From Cylindrospermum sp. FACHB-282 (GTDB taxonomy: Bacteria > Cyanobacteriota > Cyanobacteriia > Cyanobacteriales > Nostocaceae): DNA of 64,000 nt. This document shows, piece after piece, positions 8,819-17,570 of the stretch. The stretch lies in contig NZ_JACJRJ010000026.1 of NCBI RefSeq assembly GCF_014697195.1, positions 1-64,000 on the forward strand, written 5' to 3'. The position numbers were made by a program, and so were the translations under genes. The notes below the pieces were generated by a model. It saw only the letters and a program-made list of their open reading frames with translations. It ran no database searches and was not told where the DNA came from. Numbering within the stretch: the stretch's first letter is position 1; every line of letters begins with the position of its first letter.

Positions 8819-9937
8819 ATGAATATCCAACCTTTCCCCACCTCTCGCCATTCTCCCTCCTACCCCCAGGAATTTCAACAAGTTATTCTGGAAAAAACTC
8901 AAAATTTTGTTGGTCGTGATTTTATCTTCACAGCTATTGATGATTTTCTCCACCATCACCAGCGGGGTTATTTCACTATTGTTGGTGTACCCGGTAGTGG
9001 TAAAAGTGCCATTCTCGCCCAATATGTGAAACAAAATCCTCATACTATTTATTACAATGCCCAAATTGCGGGTAAAAATCGAGTTGAGGAATTTCTTAAA
9101 GAAGTTTGTACACAGTTAAGTGAATGGTTACAGACCCCACCCCAACCGAGGAGGGAGTCATTTACTGAAAATGCTGCGGAGGGAAGTTGGTTTTTATCGC
9201 TTTTGCTGCAACAAGTCAGCGATAAGTTACAACCTGAAGAGAAATTAATCATTATTATTGATGCTTTAGATGCAATTAACCCTAATGGTCAACCATTGGG
9301 AACCAATTTATTTTATCTACCGCGATATTTACCCGATGGGGTTTATTTTATTTTCTCCCGTCGTCCTTATAAAAAAGCAAATTCTGGTTTGTTAATTGAA
9401 GCGCCATCACAAATACTTGATTTATCAGACTATGCAGCAGAAAATAGCGAAGATATCAAAACATATATTCAAAGAAACCTAACCCCCAACCCTGCAAAGG
9501 AAGGGGGAAAAAATTACTCCCCTCCACTACTGGGGGAGAGGTCACACCTCATCGGCGAAGACGAAAATAATTTTATGTATGTGCATCAAATTTTAAAAGC
9601 TATAGCTGAAGGCTTTTACTCTCAAGCATCCGAATTTGATAATATTCCCCCAGGTTTAGAAGCCTATTATCAACAGCATTGGCAAAAGATACAAGGTGAA
9701 GATTTCTCAGATTTAGCTGTAGAGTTATTGCGGGTTCTGACTGCGGCGCAAACTCAAGCAATCTCAACAGTTGCTATTGCCAAAATTCTCAATGCTGATA
9801 TATATGATGTCACGGAATTTATCGATGATTGGTGGGAGTTTCTGCAAGAAATAAGCATTAATAAAGAAATAAGTTATAAATTATATCATAGCAGCTTTCG
9901 GTTTTGGTTAGCAAGAAAGATTGATAGTTTATTATGA
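8819..9937 (+). CDS. Second STAND/NACHT-like NTPase without effector or sensor domain, altered Walker B
   Basis: 372 residues, starting 3 nt after the WD40 gene. It parallels the NTPase core of the gene at 5188: NFVGRDFIFTAIDDF, P-loop GVPGSGKSA near residues 55-63, IIIIDALDAIN near 143-153, FIFSRRPYKK near 178, and a closing LYHSSFRFWLARK. Two things are odd. The acidic residue after the Walker B aspartates (Glu in the upstream protein, DALDE) is Ala here (DALDA), which should weaken hydrolysis. Residues about 220-244 (NLTPNPAKEGG...LLGERSH) are encoded by an interspersed C/G-rich repeat carried in frame. There is no HTH or WD40. A regulatory or hetero-oligomeric partner of the first NTPase is the natural inference. 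Confidence 0.8.
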   Translation: MNIQPFPTSRHSPSYPQEFQQVILEKTQNFVGRDFIFTAIDDFLHHHQRGYFTIVGVPGSGKSAILAQYVKQNPHTIYYNAQIAGKNRVEEFLKEVCTQLSEWLQTPPQPRRESFTENAAEGSWFLSLLLQQVSDKLQPEEKLIIIIDALDAINPNGQPLGTNLFYLPRYLPDGVYFIFSRRPYKKANSGLLIEAPSQILDLSDYAAENSEDIKTYIQRNLTPNPAKEGGKNYSPPLLGERSHLIGEDENNFMYVHQILKAIAEGFYSQASEFDNIPPGLEAYYQQHWQKIQGEDFSDLAVELLRVLTAAQTQAISTVAIAKILNADIYDVTEFIDDWWEFLQEISINKEISYKLYHSSFRFWLARKIDSLL

Positions 9938-9995
9938 TCTCCTTAATCAATATCCCCGAATTCTCTAAGAAGTCATGTATCTGAAAGTCTCGATT

Positions 9996-10622
9996 TTAAA
10001 ATATTGCAGGTGTAGCAATAATTCCTACCAAAATTCGGAGTAATTCTTCTAATTCTTCCGGAACACGATAAAGTTTCAAATCTTGGGAAATCAGCTTTTC
10101 TTGACGGTGAAATATGCCAAACCGCCAGTCTTCTCCTGTTGTGACTGCACCATATAAAACTGGTGTTTCTGATTGTGTCCATTGGTCAAGGGCAATTAAT
10201 TCTACTGCGAGTTGGGTAAATCCTCGACTTAAATCAGATTGTTTGGCTTCAATTACTAGCATTCCCACATCGCCGTTTATGTAATAGTCAAAACTCCCCT
10301 TTAGCTGTTCGTTAACATTAATAGGATATTCAATATTTAGTTGACTGTGAGTTTCTGCACAAATTTCTAGCAGCGTCGGTGCTATCAATACTTCTCGTCT
10401 TGCTGTTTCACTTATGGGGTTGACGTAGGTTAAATTTCTTTGCAAATAGCCGGTTAAAAAATCTAAGCAATTGAGATGTCCTTCGTACTTTGGTAAATCA
10501 AGCCGTTTGCGTTCATATCGACAATTCAATTCTGCCAGAATGTCGGCAGGGGCGTAAGGTAATTCAAAATATTTGCTAAATGTATAACTTGTACCAGGTT
10601 GAAGAATGGGCGGGCGAGTCAT
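9996..10622 (-). CDS. PD-(D/E)XK nuclease-like protein (HsdR N-terminal type)
   Basis: 208 residues. The segment GSFDYYINGDVGMLVIEAKQSDLSR (about 108-132) reads as a PD-(D/E)XK core: Asp in GSFDYYI, then E-A-K in a hydrophobic strand. Such proteins are widespread singletons in Nostocales and resemble the nuclease domain of type I restriction subunits. It is convergent with the STAND cassette (58 nt between stops), so it probably has its own promoter. Nothing else in the protein gives a partner. Nuclease activity is inferred from the motif only. Confidence 0.65.
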   Translation of the reverse strand: MTRPPILQPGTSYTFSKYFELPYAPADILAELNCRYERKRLDLPKYEGHLNCLDFLTGYLQRNLTYVNPISETARREVLIAPTLLEICAETHSQLNIEYPINVNEQLKGSFDYYINGDVGMLVIEAKQSDLSRGFTQLAVELIALDQWTQSETPVLYGAVTTGEDWRFGIFHRQEKLISQDLKLYRVPEELEELLRILVGIIATPAIF

Positions 10623-10728
10623 TTATAAATCCTATCTAATTTGTGAAAATTAATTGTTTTAAGGAATCGCAGAGGACAGAGAAAGAGAGGTTTTCACAAA
10701 TAATTTAGGGCTGCTATTAAATTATTTT

Positions 10729-11412
10729 CTAGGAACCCAGGATGTCTTGCAATCTGGCGACCATTTCTGCGCGAGATGAAACCTCTAGCTTGCGGAACAT
10801 CCTTTTTAAAGCTTGCTTAACAGCACTTTGGGAAATCCATAGTCTGGCGGCTATTTCGGTATTAGTTAATCCCTGGGCGACTAATTCAGCAATTTGTAAC
10901 TCCCGTGGTGTTAGGGGACAGCTTGCAGAAGACTCAAATGTTTTTGGTTTTGTTCGCAGGGTGGCGAGTTTGGCTGATAAATGAATGCATAGGGCGCTCA
11001 AGTCAGCTAAATCGTTACCATTAAAGGCGGGACTGCCTGTGTCACGGGCAAAATTTACTGTCCCCACCAAACGGCCATCACATACAATAGGCCCAGTCAT
11101 CACGTGTTCATGGTCGGAGCGTGAACAAATGTGTTTCCAGTCGTCTGGGGATAATAATAGTTGTTCATGGGCGGGTGCGTGACGCTCAACTACATAGCGC
11201 CCCACGGGGTTGCTCTCTAAGCAGACAGCGGGAATGCCCTGAACTTCAATTTTAGCGGTTGAGTCGTCATCTAGGAGATAGATGCCCCAATGTTGTACGC
11301 CAAAATGCTCGCTAATTGTATCCTTGAGAGCTAGTTTTAATTCTTGCTCATTTCGGACATTAGCGATCGCATGAAAAACGGCGTGGAGTGAATTAGCCAT
11401 AATTGTACCCAC
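10729..11412 (-). CDS. GAF-LuxR family transcriptional regulator
   Basis: 227 residues from GTG at 11412; an ATG four codons later (11400) is an equally good start. A GAF-like sensor occupies about residues 10-150 (HFGVQHWGIYLLDDD..., GPIVCDGRLVGTVNFARD). A C-terminal LuxR HTH follows (LTPRELQIAELVAQGLTNTEIAARLWISQSAVKQALKRMF, about 168-207). There is no receiver domain, so it likely responds to a small ligand or redox cue through the GAF part. It is divergent from the DUF3386 gene, with 90 nt between starts, and could control it. The target is not readable from the sequence. Confidence 0.82.
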   Translation of the reverse strand: MGTIMANSLHAVFHAIANVRNEQELKLALKDTISEHFGVQHWGIYLLDDDSTAKIEVQGIPAVCLESNPVGRYVVERHAPAHEQLLLSPDDWKHICSRSDHEHVMTGPIVCDGRLVGTVNFARDTGSPAFNGNDLADLSALCIHLSAKLATLRTKPKTFESSASCPLTPRELQIAELVAQGLTNTEIAARLWISQSAVKQALKRMFRKLEVSSRAEMVARLQDILGS

Positions 11413-11502
11413 TTGGGGACTATGCGAGGCTCCATAATTACTTCTATGCTAATACCAGGAAAAATAAAACGCTATTATTACTAGTGGCGATAGGAGAAGC
11501 GC

Positions 11503-12159
11503 ATGACAGTTACAACCATCTCTGCCCAAGAACTTTTCCGGGCTGCTTATGAAAACCGCTACACTTGGGATAAGAACTTCCCCGGTTACACCGCAGATGT
11601 CACATATAAGCAGGACGGGCAAGTTTTTACAGGCAAAGTTATTATTGATGGCAATCTCAAAGCAGAAGTTTTAGATATAGAAGACGAGCAAGCTAAAAAA
11701 GCAATTCATAACCAAGCTTGGGAAATCGCTATCCACCGCGTCCGTCGCGCCTTTGAAGACACCCACAGCGCCAATACCTTTAGATATGGTACCACTGACT
11801 CAACTGGTGCAGTGGAGATTTTGATGGGTGGTAAGGCTGAGGGCGATAAATACAAAGTTCGCAATAACGAAGTTTGTCACGTTCACCGTTTAATTCACGG
11901 TACTTACGTCACAATTGACACCTTTAGCAGTCACGACACAGGGGCAGGATATCTATCTCACTCCTATGACTCTGTATATCATGACCCCAAAACCGGCGCA
12001 CAAAAGGGCGGTAGAAGCGAGTTTGTTGACGAATACGAAAAAGTTGGTGAGTATTTTATTCTAAATCGTCGGGAGATTCGCACGGAGATAGAAGGAAAAG
12101 TTTCAGTTCAAGAATTTATTTTCTCGAATATCCAGTTGTTAGCGCCTGTTGCGGCTTAA
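11503..12159 (+). CDS. DUF3386 domain-containing protein
   Basis: 218 residues matching the cyanobacteria/plastid-lineage DUF3386 family: an N-terminal FRAAYENRYTWDKNFPGY segment and a later TFSSHDTGAGYLSHSYDSVY stretch are typical. The function of the family is unknown. No signal peptide or membrane helix is visible, so it should be cytoplasmic or thylakoid-peripheral. ATG at 11503 follows a purine-rich GGAG at a workable distance. It is transcribed away from the GAF-LuxR gene and ends in a clear hairpin terminator. Confidence 0.85.
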   Translation: MTVTTISAQELFRAAYENRYTWDKNFPGYTADVTYKQDGQVFTGKVIIDGNLKAEVLDIEDEQAKKAIHNQAWEIAIHRVRRAFEDTHSANTFRYGTTDSTGAVEILMGGKAEGDKYKVRNNEVCHVHRLIHGTYVTIDTFSSHDTGAGYLSHSYDSVYHDPKTGAQKGGRSEFVDEYEKVGEYFILNRREIRTEIEGKVSVQEFIFSNIQLLAPVAA

Positions 12160-12182
12160 GCTGCATTTTTTAAAATCATTGC

Positions 12183-12219
12183 AAAAGCGGTGGCGTTACG
12201 TCATCGCTTTTATTTTTTG
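12183..12219 (+). terminator. Intrinsic terminator after the DUF3386 gene
   Basis: AAAAGCG (12183-12189) pairs with CGCTTTT (12205-12211), with further pairing inside, and is followed directly by an A/T-rich run ending in six T residues. Confidence 0.7.
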
Positions 12220-12302
12220 GGTGATTAGTTCTGGTGGGTGTGGCGGCGATCGCAGGAGTTGAGATTTTGCGATCGCGCCAACTATAAAATATTGTAGCAG
12301 AT

Positions 12303-12330
12303 GTAGGGACAATTCATGAATTGTCCCTAC
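12303..12330. repeat. 28-nt perfect palindrome, dispersed repeat
   Basis: GTAGGGACAATTCA and its exact reverse complement are joined with no loop. A related palindrome of the same design, with different core bases, lies at 39272-39301, so this looks like a family of dispersed cyanobacterial hairpins. Confidence 0.8.
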
Positions 12331-12441
12331 AAAAAGTTGCATATAACGCCTACTTCTTTTCTGGAGATGTTTTTTTGTTAACCCAACTGGTTGAGCTTCA
12401 ACTGTATAACCGCGTTCGCGAAGCGTTCCGGAGGCTCTATT

Positions 12442-12858
12442 CTATTCGTCAGGGCTGGTTGAACCAGAATTAACTAACTTATGAATATTGTCCTCCCAAT
12501 TTGCGCCATCAAAAGGCACAATCTCAAAATTCGCCATCACATCTCCATCTAAACACCGCACATTTACATCAACACCATCGGGATGACTGCGGGGAATATA
12601 AAAAGGATGCATTCCACAAATGCGGCAAAACTTATGTTGTGCAACTCCCGTATTAAATTTATAAGTTGTCAACTCATCTTCACCTTGCAACAAAGTAAAC
12701 TGCTCTCGCGGCACAATTAAATGCAAAAATCCCTTTTTCCAGCAAATTGAACAATTACAATCATCTACTTTGTGTTTATCAACCACCACCTGAAAGCGCA
12801 CTGCACCACAGTGACAACCGCCTTCATAAGTGACTTTTTTATTAATATTTGTTGTCAT
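12442..12858 (-). CDS. GFA / CENP-V family zinc protein
   Basis: 138 residues with the family's zinc cysteines: GGCHCGAVRF near the N-terminus, CNCSICWKKG around residues 34-43, and FCRICGMHPFYIPRSHPDGVDVNVRCLDG around 76-105. GFA-fold proteins bind glutathione or zinc. The formaldehyde-activating label comes from one member, and that reaction is not predictable here. It stands alone between repeat-rich spacers. Confidence 0.85.
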   Translation of the reverse strand: MTTNINKKVTYEGGCHCGAVRFQVVVDKHKVDDCNCSICWKKGFLHLIVPREQFTLLQGEDELTTYKFNTGVAQHKFCRICGMHPFYIPRSHPDGVDVNVRCLDGDVMANFEIVPFDGANWEDNIHKLVNSGSTSPDE

Positions 12859-12990
12859 CTCAATTAACCTAAATATTTAGATCACGATGGTGCGTTACGC
12901 TGCGCGGTAACACACCCTACAATTAGCCTTAAGACCAAGCGTATTGAATGAAATCGCCCGCTTCTCTTCTATGGTAGGGGGTTAAGTTCT

Positions 12991-13338
12991 TCAGCGTGAC
13001 TCAATTTTAGAGACTCGCTTATCTAAATTATTAACTTGCTGCTTTAATTCAACCACCAAAGTTGACAGCCGCTCAAGCATTTTATCCCGTTCTGACTGTG
13101 CTAAACTTCGTCTAGAACCGTTAGAAGATGGGGGAGTCAGTGTTATTCTAGATGATGGAGACTGACCGATTTTACTTAATTGTAACTCAATTTGGTTCAA
13201 TCGCAAATCAAGACGACGCAAGTCAAATTCTAAGTTATTGATGCGAGAGTCTACTTGCTGGGGTGAAGCAGTATTTGATAATATACCACTCCAGATAATT
13301 ATTACCAAAATCCCGGCGAATAATAATCTGTTAAACAT
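12991..13338 (-). CDS. Small exported or membrane-anchored coiled-coil protein
   Basis: 115 residues. A hydrophobic N-terminal helix (FNRLLFAGILVIIIWSGIL) is a signal peptide or anchor. Two coiled-coil stretches follow (VDSRINNLEFDLRRLDLRLNQIELQLSK and MLERLSTLVVELKQQVNNLDKRVSKIES), separated by a Ser/Pro linker. I do not recognise a named family. Proteins with this layout in Nostoc are usually annotated as hypothetical. It lies downstream of, and on the same strand as, the SDR-CIA30 gene, with a hairpin between them, so it is probably transcribed separately. Confidence 0.65.
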   Translation of the reverse strand: MFNRLLFAGILVIIIWSGILSNTASPQQVDSRINNLEFDLRRLDLRLNQIELQLSKIGQSPSSRITLTPPSSNGSRRSLAQSERDKMLERLSTLVVELKQQVNNLDKRVSKIESR

Positions 13339-13401
13339 TTTATTAACTCGTTATCATAAATCAAAGGGTTTAAGACCCCTACCTCTACAGGTAGCATCAT
13401 T

Positions 13402-13430
13402 TTCAGTCGGGGCTTAAATCCCCGTCTGAA
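13402..13430 (-). terminator. Hairpin between the SDR-CIA30 gene and the coiled-coil gene
   Basis: TTCAG-CGGGG pairs with CCCCG-CTGAA around a 7-nt loop, about 85 nt downstream of the leftward stop at 13516. It has no clear T-run, so it may be a dispersed repeat with terminator-like structure. Confidence 0.45.
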
Positions 13431-13515
13431 CATGTCTTTAATTTTTTTGAATTTTGAATTGTTAACTCCCCTCTTTCCCGTGGTAGAGGGGATTAAGGGG
13501 TGGGGTTGTTTGAAT

Positions 13516-15000
13516 TTATTTATCAGGCTGTAATTGAGAAAATAACTTTTGCCAATCAATGGAATTAGCACTATTTTCTCCCGCTTTCACTTCAAAAGTG
13601 CGGTTGCTTGCGGTTGATTGTTGTAGTACTTGGACGCAAAGTTCGGCAATATCCTCACGGCTAATTTTACCGCGAATATTGTCACCTTGCTCAAATATAA
13701 ATTCTTTGCCCCCTGCTTCTTCAGTTAAAGCACAAGGTCGAATAATTGTGTAAGGAATCCCACTTGATCTTAAACTATCTTCACCTTTCAATTTCCAAGT
13801 TAAAATTCCTCCTAATTGGTCATTTAATCTCACTGCTGGTGGTTCTTCATCTAAATTAATACCGGGACGTCCTGGACGTGTCACTCCAGCAGAACTGACA
13901 AGGACAAACTGTGGTAAAGCTTCCCCACCATAAGCTTTAATTGCTTCCACTTGCAAAGCAAAACCACCGGGAGTAAATTTGGGATTTAAAGCACCATCAT
14001 ATTCAAATTTGCTCAACATCAATTGAAATGAGCTAATTTTGCTAGTGTCAATTGGTGGGCAATCTTTGACAACTTTTGCCCGAAATACCGGAACCAAATC
14101 GCTAAAAGAGATGGGAATATCTATCCAGGTATTAGCTATGGTGTCGAAAGAATAGCTATAACCAACACCATCCCATGTTGTCTCTGTCCGCAAAAATATT
14201 TTATAACGCTGACCGTCACCTTTGACGCGCAATTCTACACCTTCATAACCGGATAAGTCGAAGGGTGGAGTAAAATTCTTTGTTCTCACAGAAGCAAATC
14301 CCCCTGAGTTGGCGGTGGAGACATTACCAGCGAATAGGGCTGTATTTTCTAGTAATTGAAAATTACTTGCACTGACGCCACCCATCACTACATCATCCAG
14401 CGCACCCCAGATATTTTTTAATTCATCTGATGGTTTAGTGAAATCAAAGATCAGTTTTTTTCCTGCTTGGGGTAGATATTTTGCTGCTGCTTCTACCAAG
14501 TTTTTTACACCTTGATATTCTACATTTTCTGGAGTGTCACCAACTATTTCTGGTAGGTAAAATTTGATGCCTTGATTGTATTTGGCTCTATCTGGTGTAT
14601 CCCCCTCCACTGGTTGCACACGCACTGCTGTACAACATACTACAGCTTGGATATTAGCCATGACTATGGGGGTTAAAGTCTCAGGTTTGGTGATGTCTGC
14701 AACTACCAAGTCTACGTCATCGCCAAGGGTTTTTCTGGCTTTTTCGATGTCGCGGACAAGCGATCGCACTTTATACCCCCGTTCCACCAATCGCCGCACC
14801 ACTCGTTTACCGACGCCACCCGTGGCACCTGCTACCAAGATTACACCCACGCTTCTTCCTCCATTGGGTATATTTTGATTATCCTTGGGACGACCTTGGA
14901 TTAACTGCTGTACCCAGTTAAGTAAAGGAATTACCTCAAAGTAGGTAAGGGTTTCAATGAACCTGCATAAGTCCCATTGAGAACGATTTTTGTCGGTCAC
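13516..15000 (-). CDS. NAD(P)-binding SDR/epimerase split by a CIA30 domain
   Basis: 494 residues. A Rossmann start (VILVAGATGGVGKRVVRRLVERGYKVRSLVRD, about 52-83) begins an atypical SDR. A CIA30 jelly-roll domain (about 185-350, KLIFDFTKPSDELKNIWGALDDVVMGGVS...) is inserted. The SDR then resumes (FVLVSSAGVTRPGRP...GIPYTIIRPCALTEEAGG...). CIA30 is named for a respiratory complex I assembly factor; in cyanobacteria this fusion is suspected in NDH-1 or photosystem assembly. The SDR half lacks a clear YxxxK pair, like the NmrA-type atypical SDRs. It is transcribed leftward; a 270-nt A/T-rich spacer separates it from the divergent HugZ-like gene. Confidence 0.85.
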   Translation of the reverse strand: MTDKNRSQWDLCRFIETLTYFEVIPLLNWVQQLIQGRPKDNQNIPNGGRSVGVILVAGATGGVGKRVVRRLVERGYKVRSLVRDIEKARKTLGDDVDLVVADITKPETLTPIVMANIQAVVCCTAVRVQPVEGDTPDRAKYNQGIKFYLPEIVGDTPENVEYQGVKNLVEAAAKYLPQAGKKLIFDFTKPSDELKNIWGALDDVVMGGVSASNFQLLENTALFAGNVSTANSGGFASVRTKNFTPPFDLSGYEGVELRVKGDGQRYKIFLRTETTWDGVGYSYSFDTIANTWIDIPISFSDLVPVFRAKVVKDCPPIDTSKISSFQLMLSKFEYDGALNPKFTPGGFALQVEAIKAYGGEALPQFVLVSSAGVTRPGRPGINLDEEPPAVRLNDQLGGILTWKLKGEDSLRSSGIPYTIIRPCALTEEAGGKEFIFEQGDNIRGKISREDIAELCVQVLQQSTASNRTFEVKAGENSANSIDWQKLFSQLQPDK

Positions 15001-15272
15001 AATTGCGTCCTCACTATTTTACTTCAGTCTAGCCTAATGAGAGAACGATGAACAAGTTTTGGCTGTTGGTTGGTGAGATTTTAATTAATTTTTTTTAACT
15101 AACCGCAAAGAGAAGAAGGAAAAGATTTTCAGAATCATTGGGGGTGATTATAGTATCAATAGTGTTGCCGATGGTAAACTCTGCCATGGGAATGAAAATA
15201 AATTTCACTTAAATATCAATTTAAATATTATAATTAACAATAAAATGTTAGTATTCAAAAAGCAATTGACTT

Positions 15273-15773
15273 ATGAGCCAACTAGAAAAAGCTCAAGCTG
15301 AGTATGAAAAATTTCCGCAGGAATTCGCCAGTATCATTATTGGCACTGTGGATGTTCAGGGAATACCTAATGCTAGTTATGCTCCTTTTTGGATGGATGA
15401 TTCTAAAAATATCTATATCTATGTGAGTGGTCTTTCTACCCACACCAAAAATATCTATATCAATCCTCATGTGAGTGTTCTATTTATCGAGGATGAAGCT
15501 AAGGCTGATCAAGTTTTTGCTCGTCGCCGTTTGAGTTTTGATTGTACTGCAAGTTTGATAGACCGAGAAACTGACAAGTGGAATTATATTGTTGACCAAT
15601 TTCAAGGGCGTTTTGGTCAAATTGTTGATCTTTTACGCGGCTTGTCTGACTTTCGCATTTTCCAGTTAACTCCAAGTGAAGGCCGTTTTGTAATTGGTTT
15701 CGGGGCAGCTTATCATATTAGTGGTGAGAACCTAAATCAACTTGTTCAGATCACAGGTGATAAAGCTGGATAA
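15273..15773 (+). CDS. HugZ-like / pyridoxamine 5'-phosphate oxidase-fold protein
   Basis: 166 residues with the split-barrel FMN-binding fold: SIIIGTVDVQGIPNASYAPFW at residues 22-42, then IYIYVSGLSTHTKNI and a VSVLFIEDE strand. The C-terminal GRFVIGFGAAYHI fits the HugZ branch, whose characterised members bind or degrade heme. The upstream spacer is very A/T rich with inverted TTAAATAT-type segments, as expected for an iron-responsive promoter, but I cannot fix a Fur box. The alpha/beta hydrolase gene follows 28 nt downstream, so the two are likely co-transcribed. Confidence 0.8.
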   Translation: MSQLEKAQAEYEKFPQEFASIIIGTVDVQGIPNASYAPFWMDDSKNIYIYVSGLSTHTKNIYINPHVSVLFIEDEAKADQVFARRRLSFDCTASLIDRETDKWNYIVDQFQGRFGQIVDLLRGLSDFRIFQLTPSEGRFVIGFGAAYHISGENLNQLVQITGDKAG

Positions 15774-15801
15774 AGGATGAGATTTCCATAATTCTAATTA
15801 T

Positions 15802-16686
15802 ATGCTTCAGTTTCAACCTCCCGGCTTTGGGCATAAAATCATTCATACATCTCTGGGGGCTATGGTTTACTATACCCAAACCGCTGCACCTTGGATAATT
15901 GCTGAGACGGAAGAGTTACCCCCGCTATTGTTTTTGCACAACTTTGGTGGTGGTGCATCTGCTTATGAATGGTCTAAAGTTTACCCGGCTTTTGCCTCTG
16001 GGTACCGTATTTTAGCCCCTGATTTAATCGGTTGGGGAGAATCTGCCCATCCAGTACGAGATTACCAAATTCGGGACTATCTAAATGCGATCGCCGAATT
16101 TATTAGCCAAACTTGCCACAAACCTGTCACAGTCGTAGCTTCATCCCTCACAGCTGCTTTTACTATCCGTCTGGCTATTACCCAACCTGAATTATTCCAA
16201 AGACTGATTCTGGTTTCTCCCTCTGGGTTTGATGACTTTGGCCAAGGCGCTGGACGTAGGTTACCACTTTCTGTGATCAATACACCTTTGTTAGACCATT
16301 TAATTTATGCCTTGGGTGCTGAAAATGAATTTGCAGTGCGAAATTTTCTGCAAAGTTTTCTGTTCGCTAAACCAGAACGGGTATCTCCAGAGATGGTGGA
16401 AGCTTATTTAATGTCTGCACAACAACCTAATGCCAAGTTTGCCGCTTTGGCGTTTTTGCGGGGCGACCTTTATTTTGACTTGAGTTTATATATTCAGCAA
16501 CTGAAAATTCCCACTGTCATCTTTTGGGGCGAAGAGGCACAATTTACTAAAATCGAACTAGGGCGGCGCTTGGCAAATTTGAATCCAGGTGCAATTAAAA
16601 ATTTTGATGCGATCGCCAACACAGGAATATTACCCCATCTCGAAACACCAGAAATTGTAATTGGTTTATTACAAAAATATCTCTAA
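15802..16686 (+). CDS. Alpha/beta hydrolase
   Basis: 294 residues. The oxyanion segment FLHNFGGGASAYEW (about 49-62) and LAPDLIGWGES (about 72-82) are classic. The nucleophile elbow reads VVASSLTAA near 112-120, so the usual G-x-S-x-G has become A-S-S-L-T. The general acid region FWGEEAQF has Glu or an uncertain acid, and the His is in ILPHLETPE near the C-terminus. Substrate is unknown. It follows the HugZ-like gene by 28 nt and overlaps the convergent Uma2 gene by 4 nt at its stop. Confidence 0.82.
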   Translation: MLQFQPPGFGHKIIHTSLGAMVYYTQTAAPWIIAETEELPPLLFLHNFGGGASAYEWSKVYPAFASGYRILAPDLIGWGESAHPVRDYQIRDYLNAIAEFISQTCHKPVTVVASSLTAAFTIRLAITQPELFQRLILVSPSGFDDFGQGAGRRLPLSVINTPLLDHLIYALGAENEFAVRNFLQSFLFAKPERVSPEMVEAYLMSAQQPNAKFAALAFLRGDLYFDLSLYIQQLKIPTVIFWGEEAQFTKIELGRRLANLNPGAIKNFDAIANTGILPHLETPEIVIGLLQKYL

Positions 16687-17456
16687 ACCCTCAATTGTTC
16701 AACTTCCGATTCTGCCAAACCTGTTAACTCAGCTACCTGTTCCACCGACATCCCCGACTGAAGTAACTTTCGTGCCGTTTGCTGCAACTGCAACTCTGCC
16801 CGTTCAGCCCGTTGTTGGGCTTGGTTTGCCAGATGTCGTTCCTTTTCTTCCGCAGTTGGCAACAATTCCCCCTCCATTGTCGCCCAGCGTAACCAAGTAG
16901 TTTCAACGCCTTTATAGCTACCTTGCCATCGTAGCAATGATAAACCTGTTGCTTGACTCACTAACCGATTTTCGGCATTGGGTGTTATTGGTTGATAAAC
17001 TCCATGTTCTAGAGAAAAACCAACCCAGTCATCAGGATTAAAGGGATCAAACCAGAAATAATCTGGTACACGCATCTGATTTTGATAAATCAGCTTTTTT
17101 TCATTTTTGTCAGTTTGGGCGGTATTGGGAGACAGCAACTCAATAACCACATCAGGGCTTTTACCTTCTTCCCAAACAACCCAACTGCGGCGTTCTCCTT
17201 TAGGAACTCCCAGCACACCAAAGAAATCTGGCCCTCGAAAATCTTGGTTTTTCAACTGCGCCAAACTGAAATAGACAAACATATTACCGCTTGCATACCC
17301 GTCTTCTCTTTGTTCTAGCCAAGTTCCGAAGGTATCAATCAGCAGATCCATTTGCATTTTATGCCGTTGGCTTTCCATCGGGACACCGTCATCGTAGGGT
17401 AATTCTGCCTGGGTGGGGGGGAATGTTACATCAGGTGTAGCTAGGGTTTCGGACAT
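16683..17456 (-). CDS. Uma2 family (DUF820) putative endonuclease
   Basis: 257 residues. The Uma2 core of PD-(D/E)XK type is visible: GPDFFGVLGV, then SPDVVIELLSPNTAQTDKNEKKLIYQ, and PDYFWFDP. A C-terminal coiled coil follows (about 200-245, LANQAQQRAERAELQLQQTARKLL) with a short helix-turn-like ending (GMSVEQVAELTGLAESEVEQL). Uma2 genes are hugely expanded in filamentous cyanobacteria, and their in vivo targets are unknown. It is convergent with the hydrolase gene, overlapping its end by 4 nt. Confidence 0.88.
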   Translation of the reverse strand: MSETLATPDVTFPPTQAELPYDDGVPMESQRHKMQMDLLIDTFGTWLEQREDGYASGNMFVYFSLAQLKNQDFRGPDFFGVLGVPKGERRSWVVWEEGKSPDVVIELLSPNTAQTDKNEKKLIYQNQMRVPDYFWFDPFNPDDWVGFSLEHGVYQPITPNAENRLVSQATGLSLLRWQGSYKGVETTWLRWATMEGELLPTAEEKERHLANQAQQRAERAELQLQQTARKLLQSGMSVEQVAELTGLAESEVEQLRV

Positions 17457-17521
17457 GGCTTTGTAGTTGTGGGCTAGCCATTGTTGATATTTCTATATTA
17501 GGGCATGGGGTGGGGGATTAG

Positions 17522-17554
17522 GCGATCGCGCTTTACAATTAGAATGTGAAGCAC
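17522..17554 (+). repeat. Copy 1 of a direct repeat upstream of the antitoxin-like gene
   Basis: GCGATCGCGCTTTACAATT...GTGAAGCAC is repeated with a few changes at 17921-17954. This copy lies 17 nt before the antitoxin-like start and probably includes its promoter. Confidence 0.8.
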
Positions 17555-17570
17555 TTTTGTCTTGACTGCG

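Noticed and set aside
13302-13571. 89-codon leftward open frame
   Set aside because: It overlaps two better genes and contains a dispersed hairpin; composition is not protein-like.
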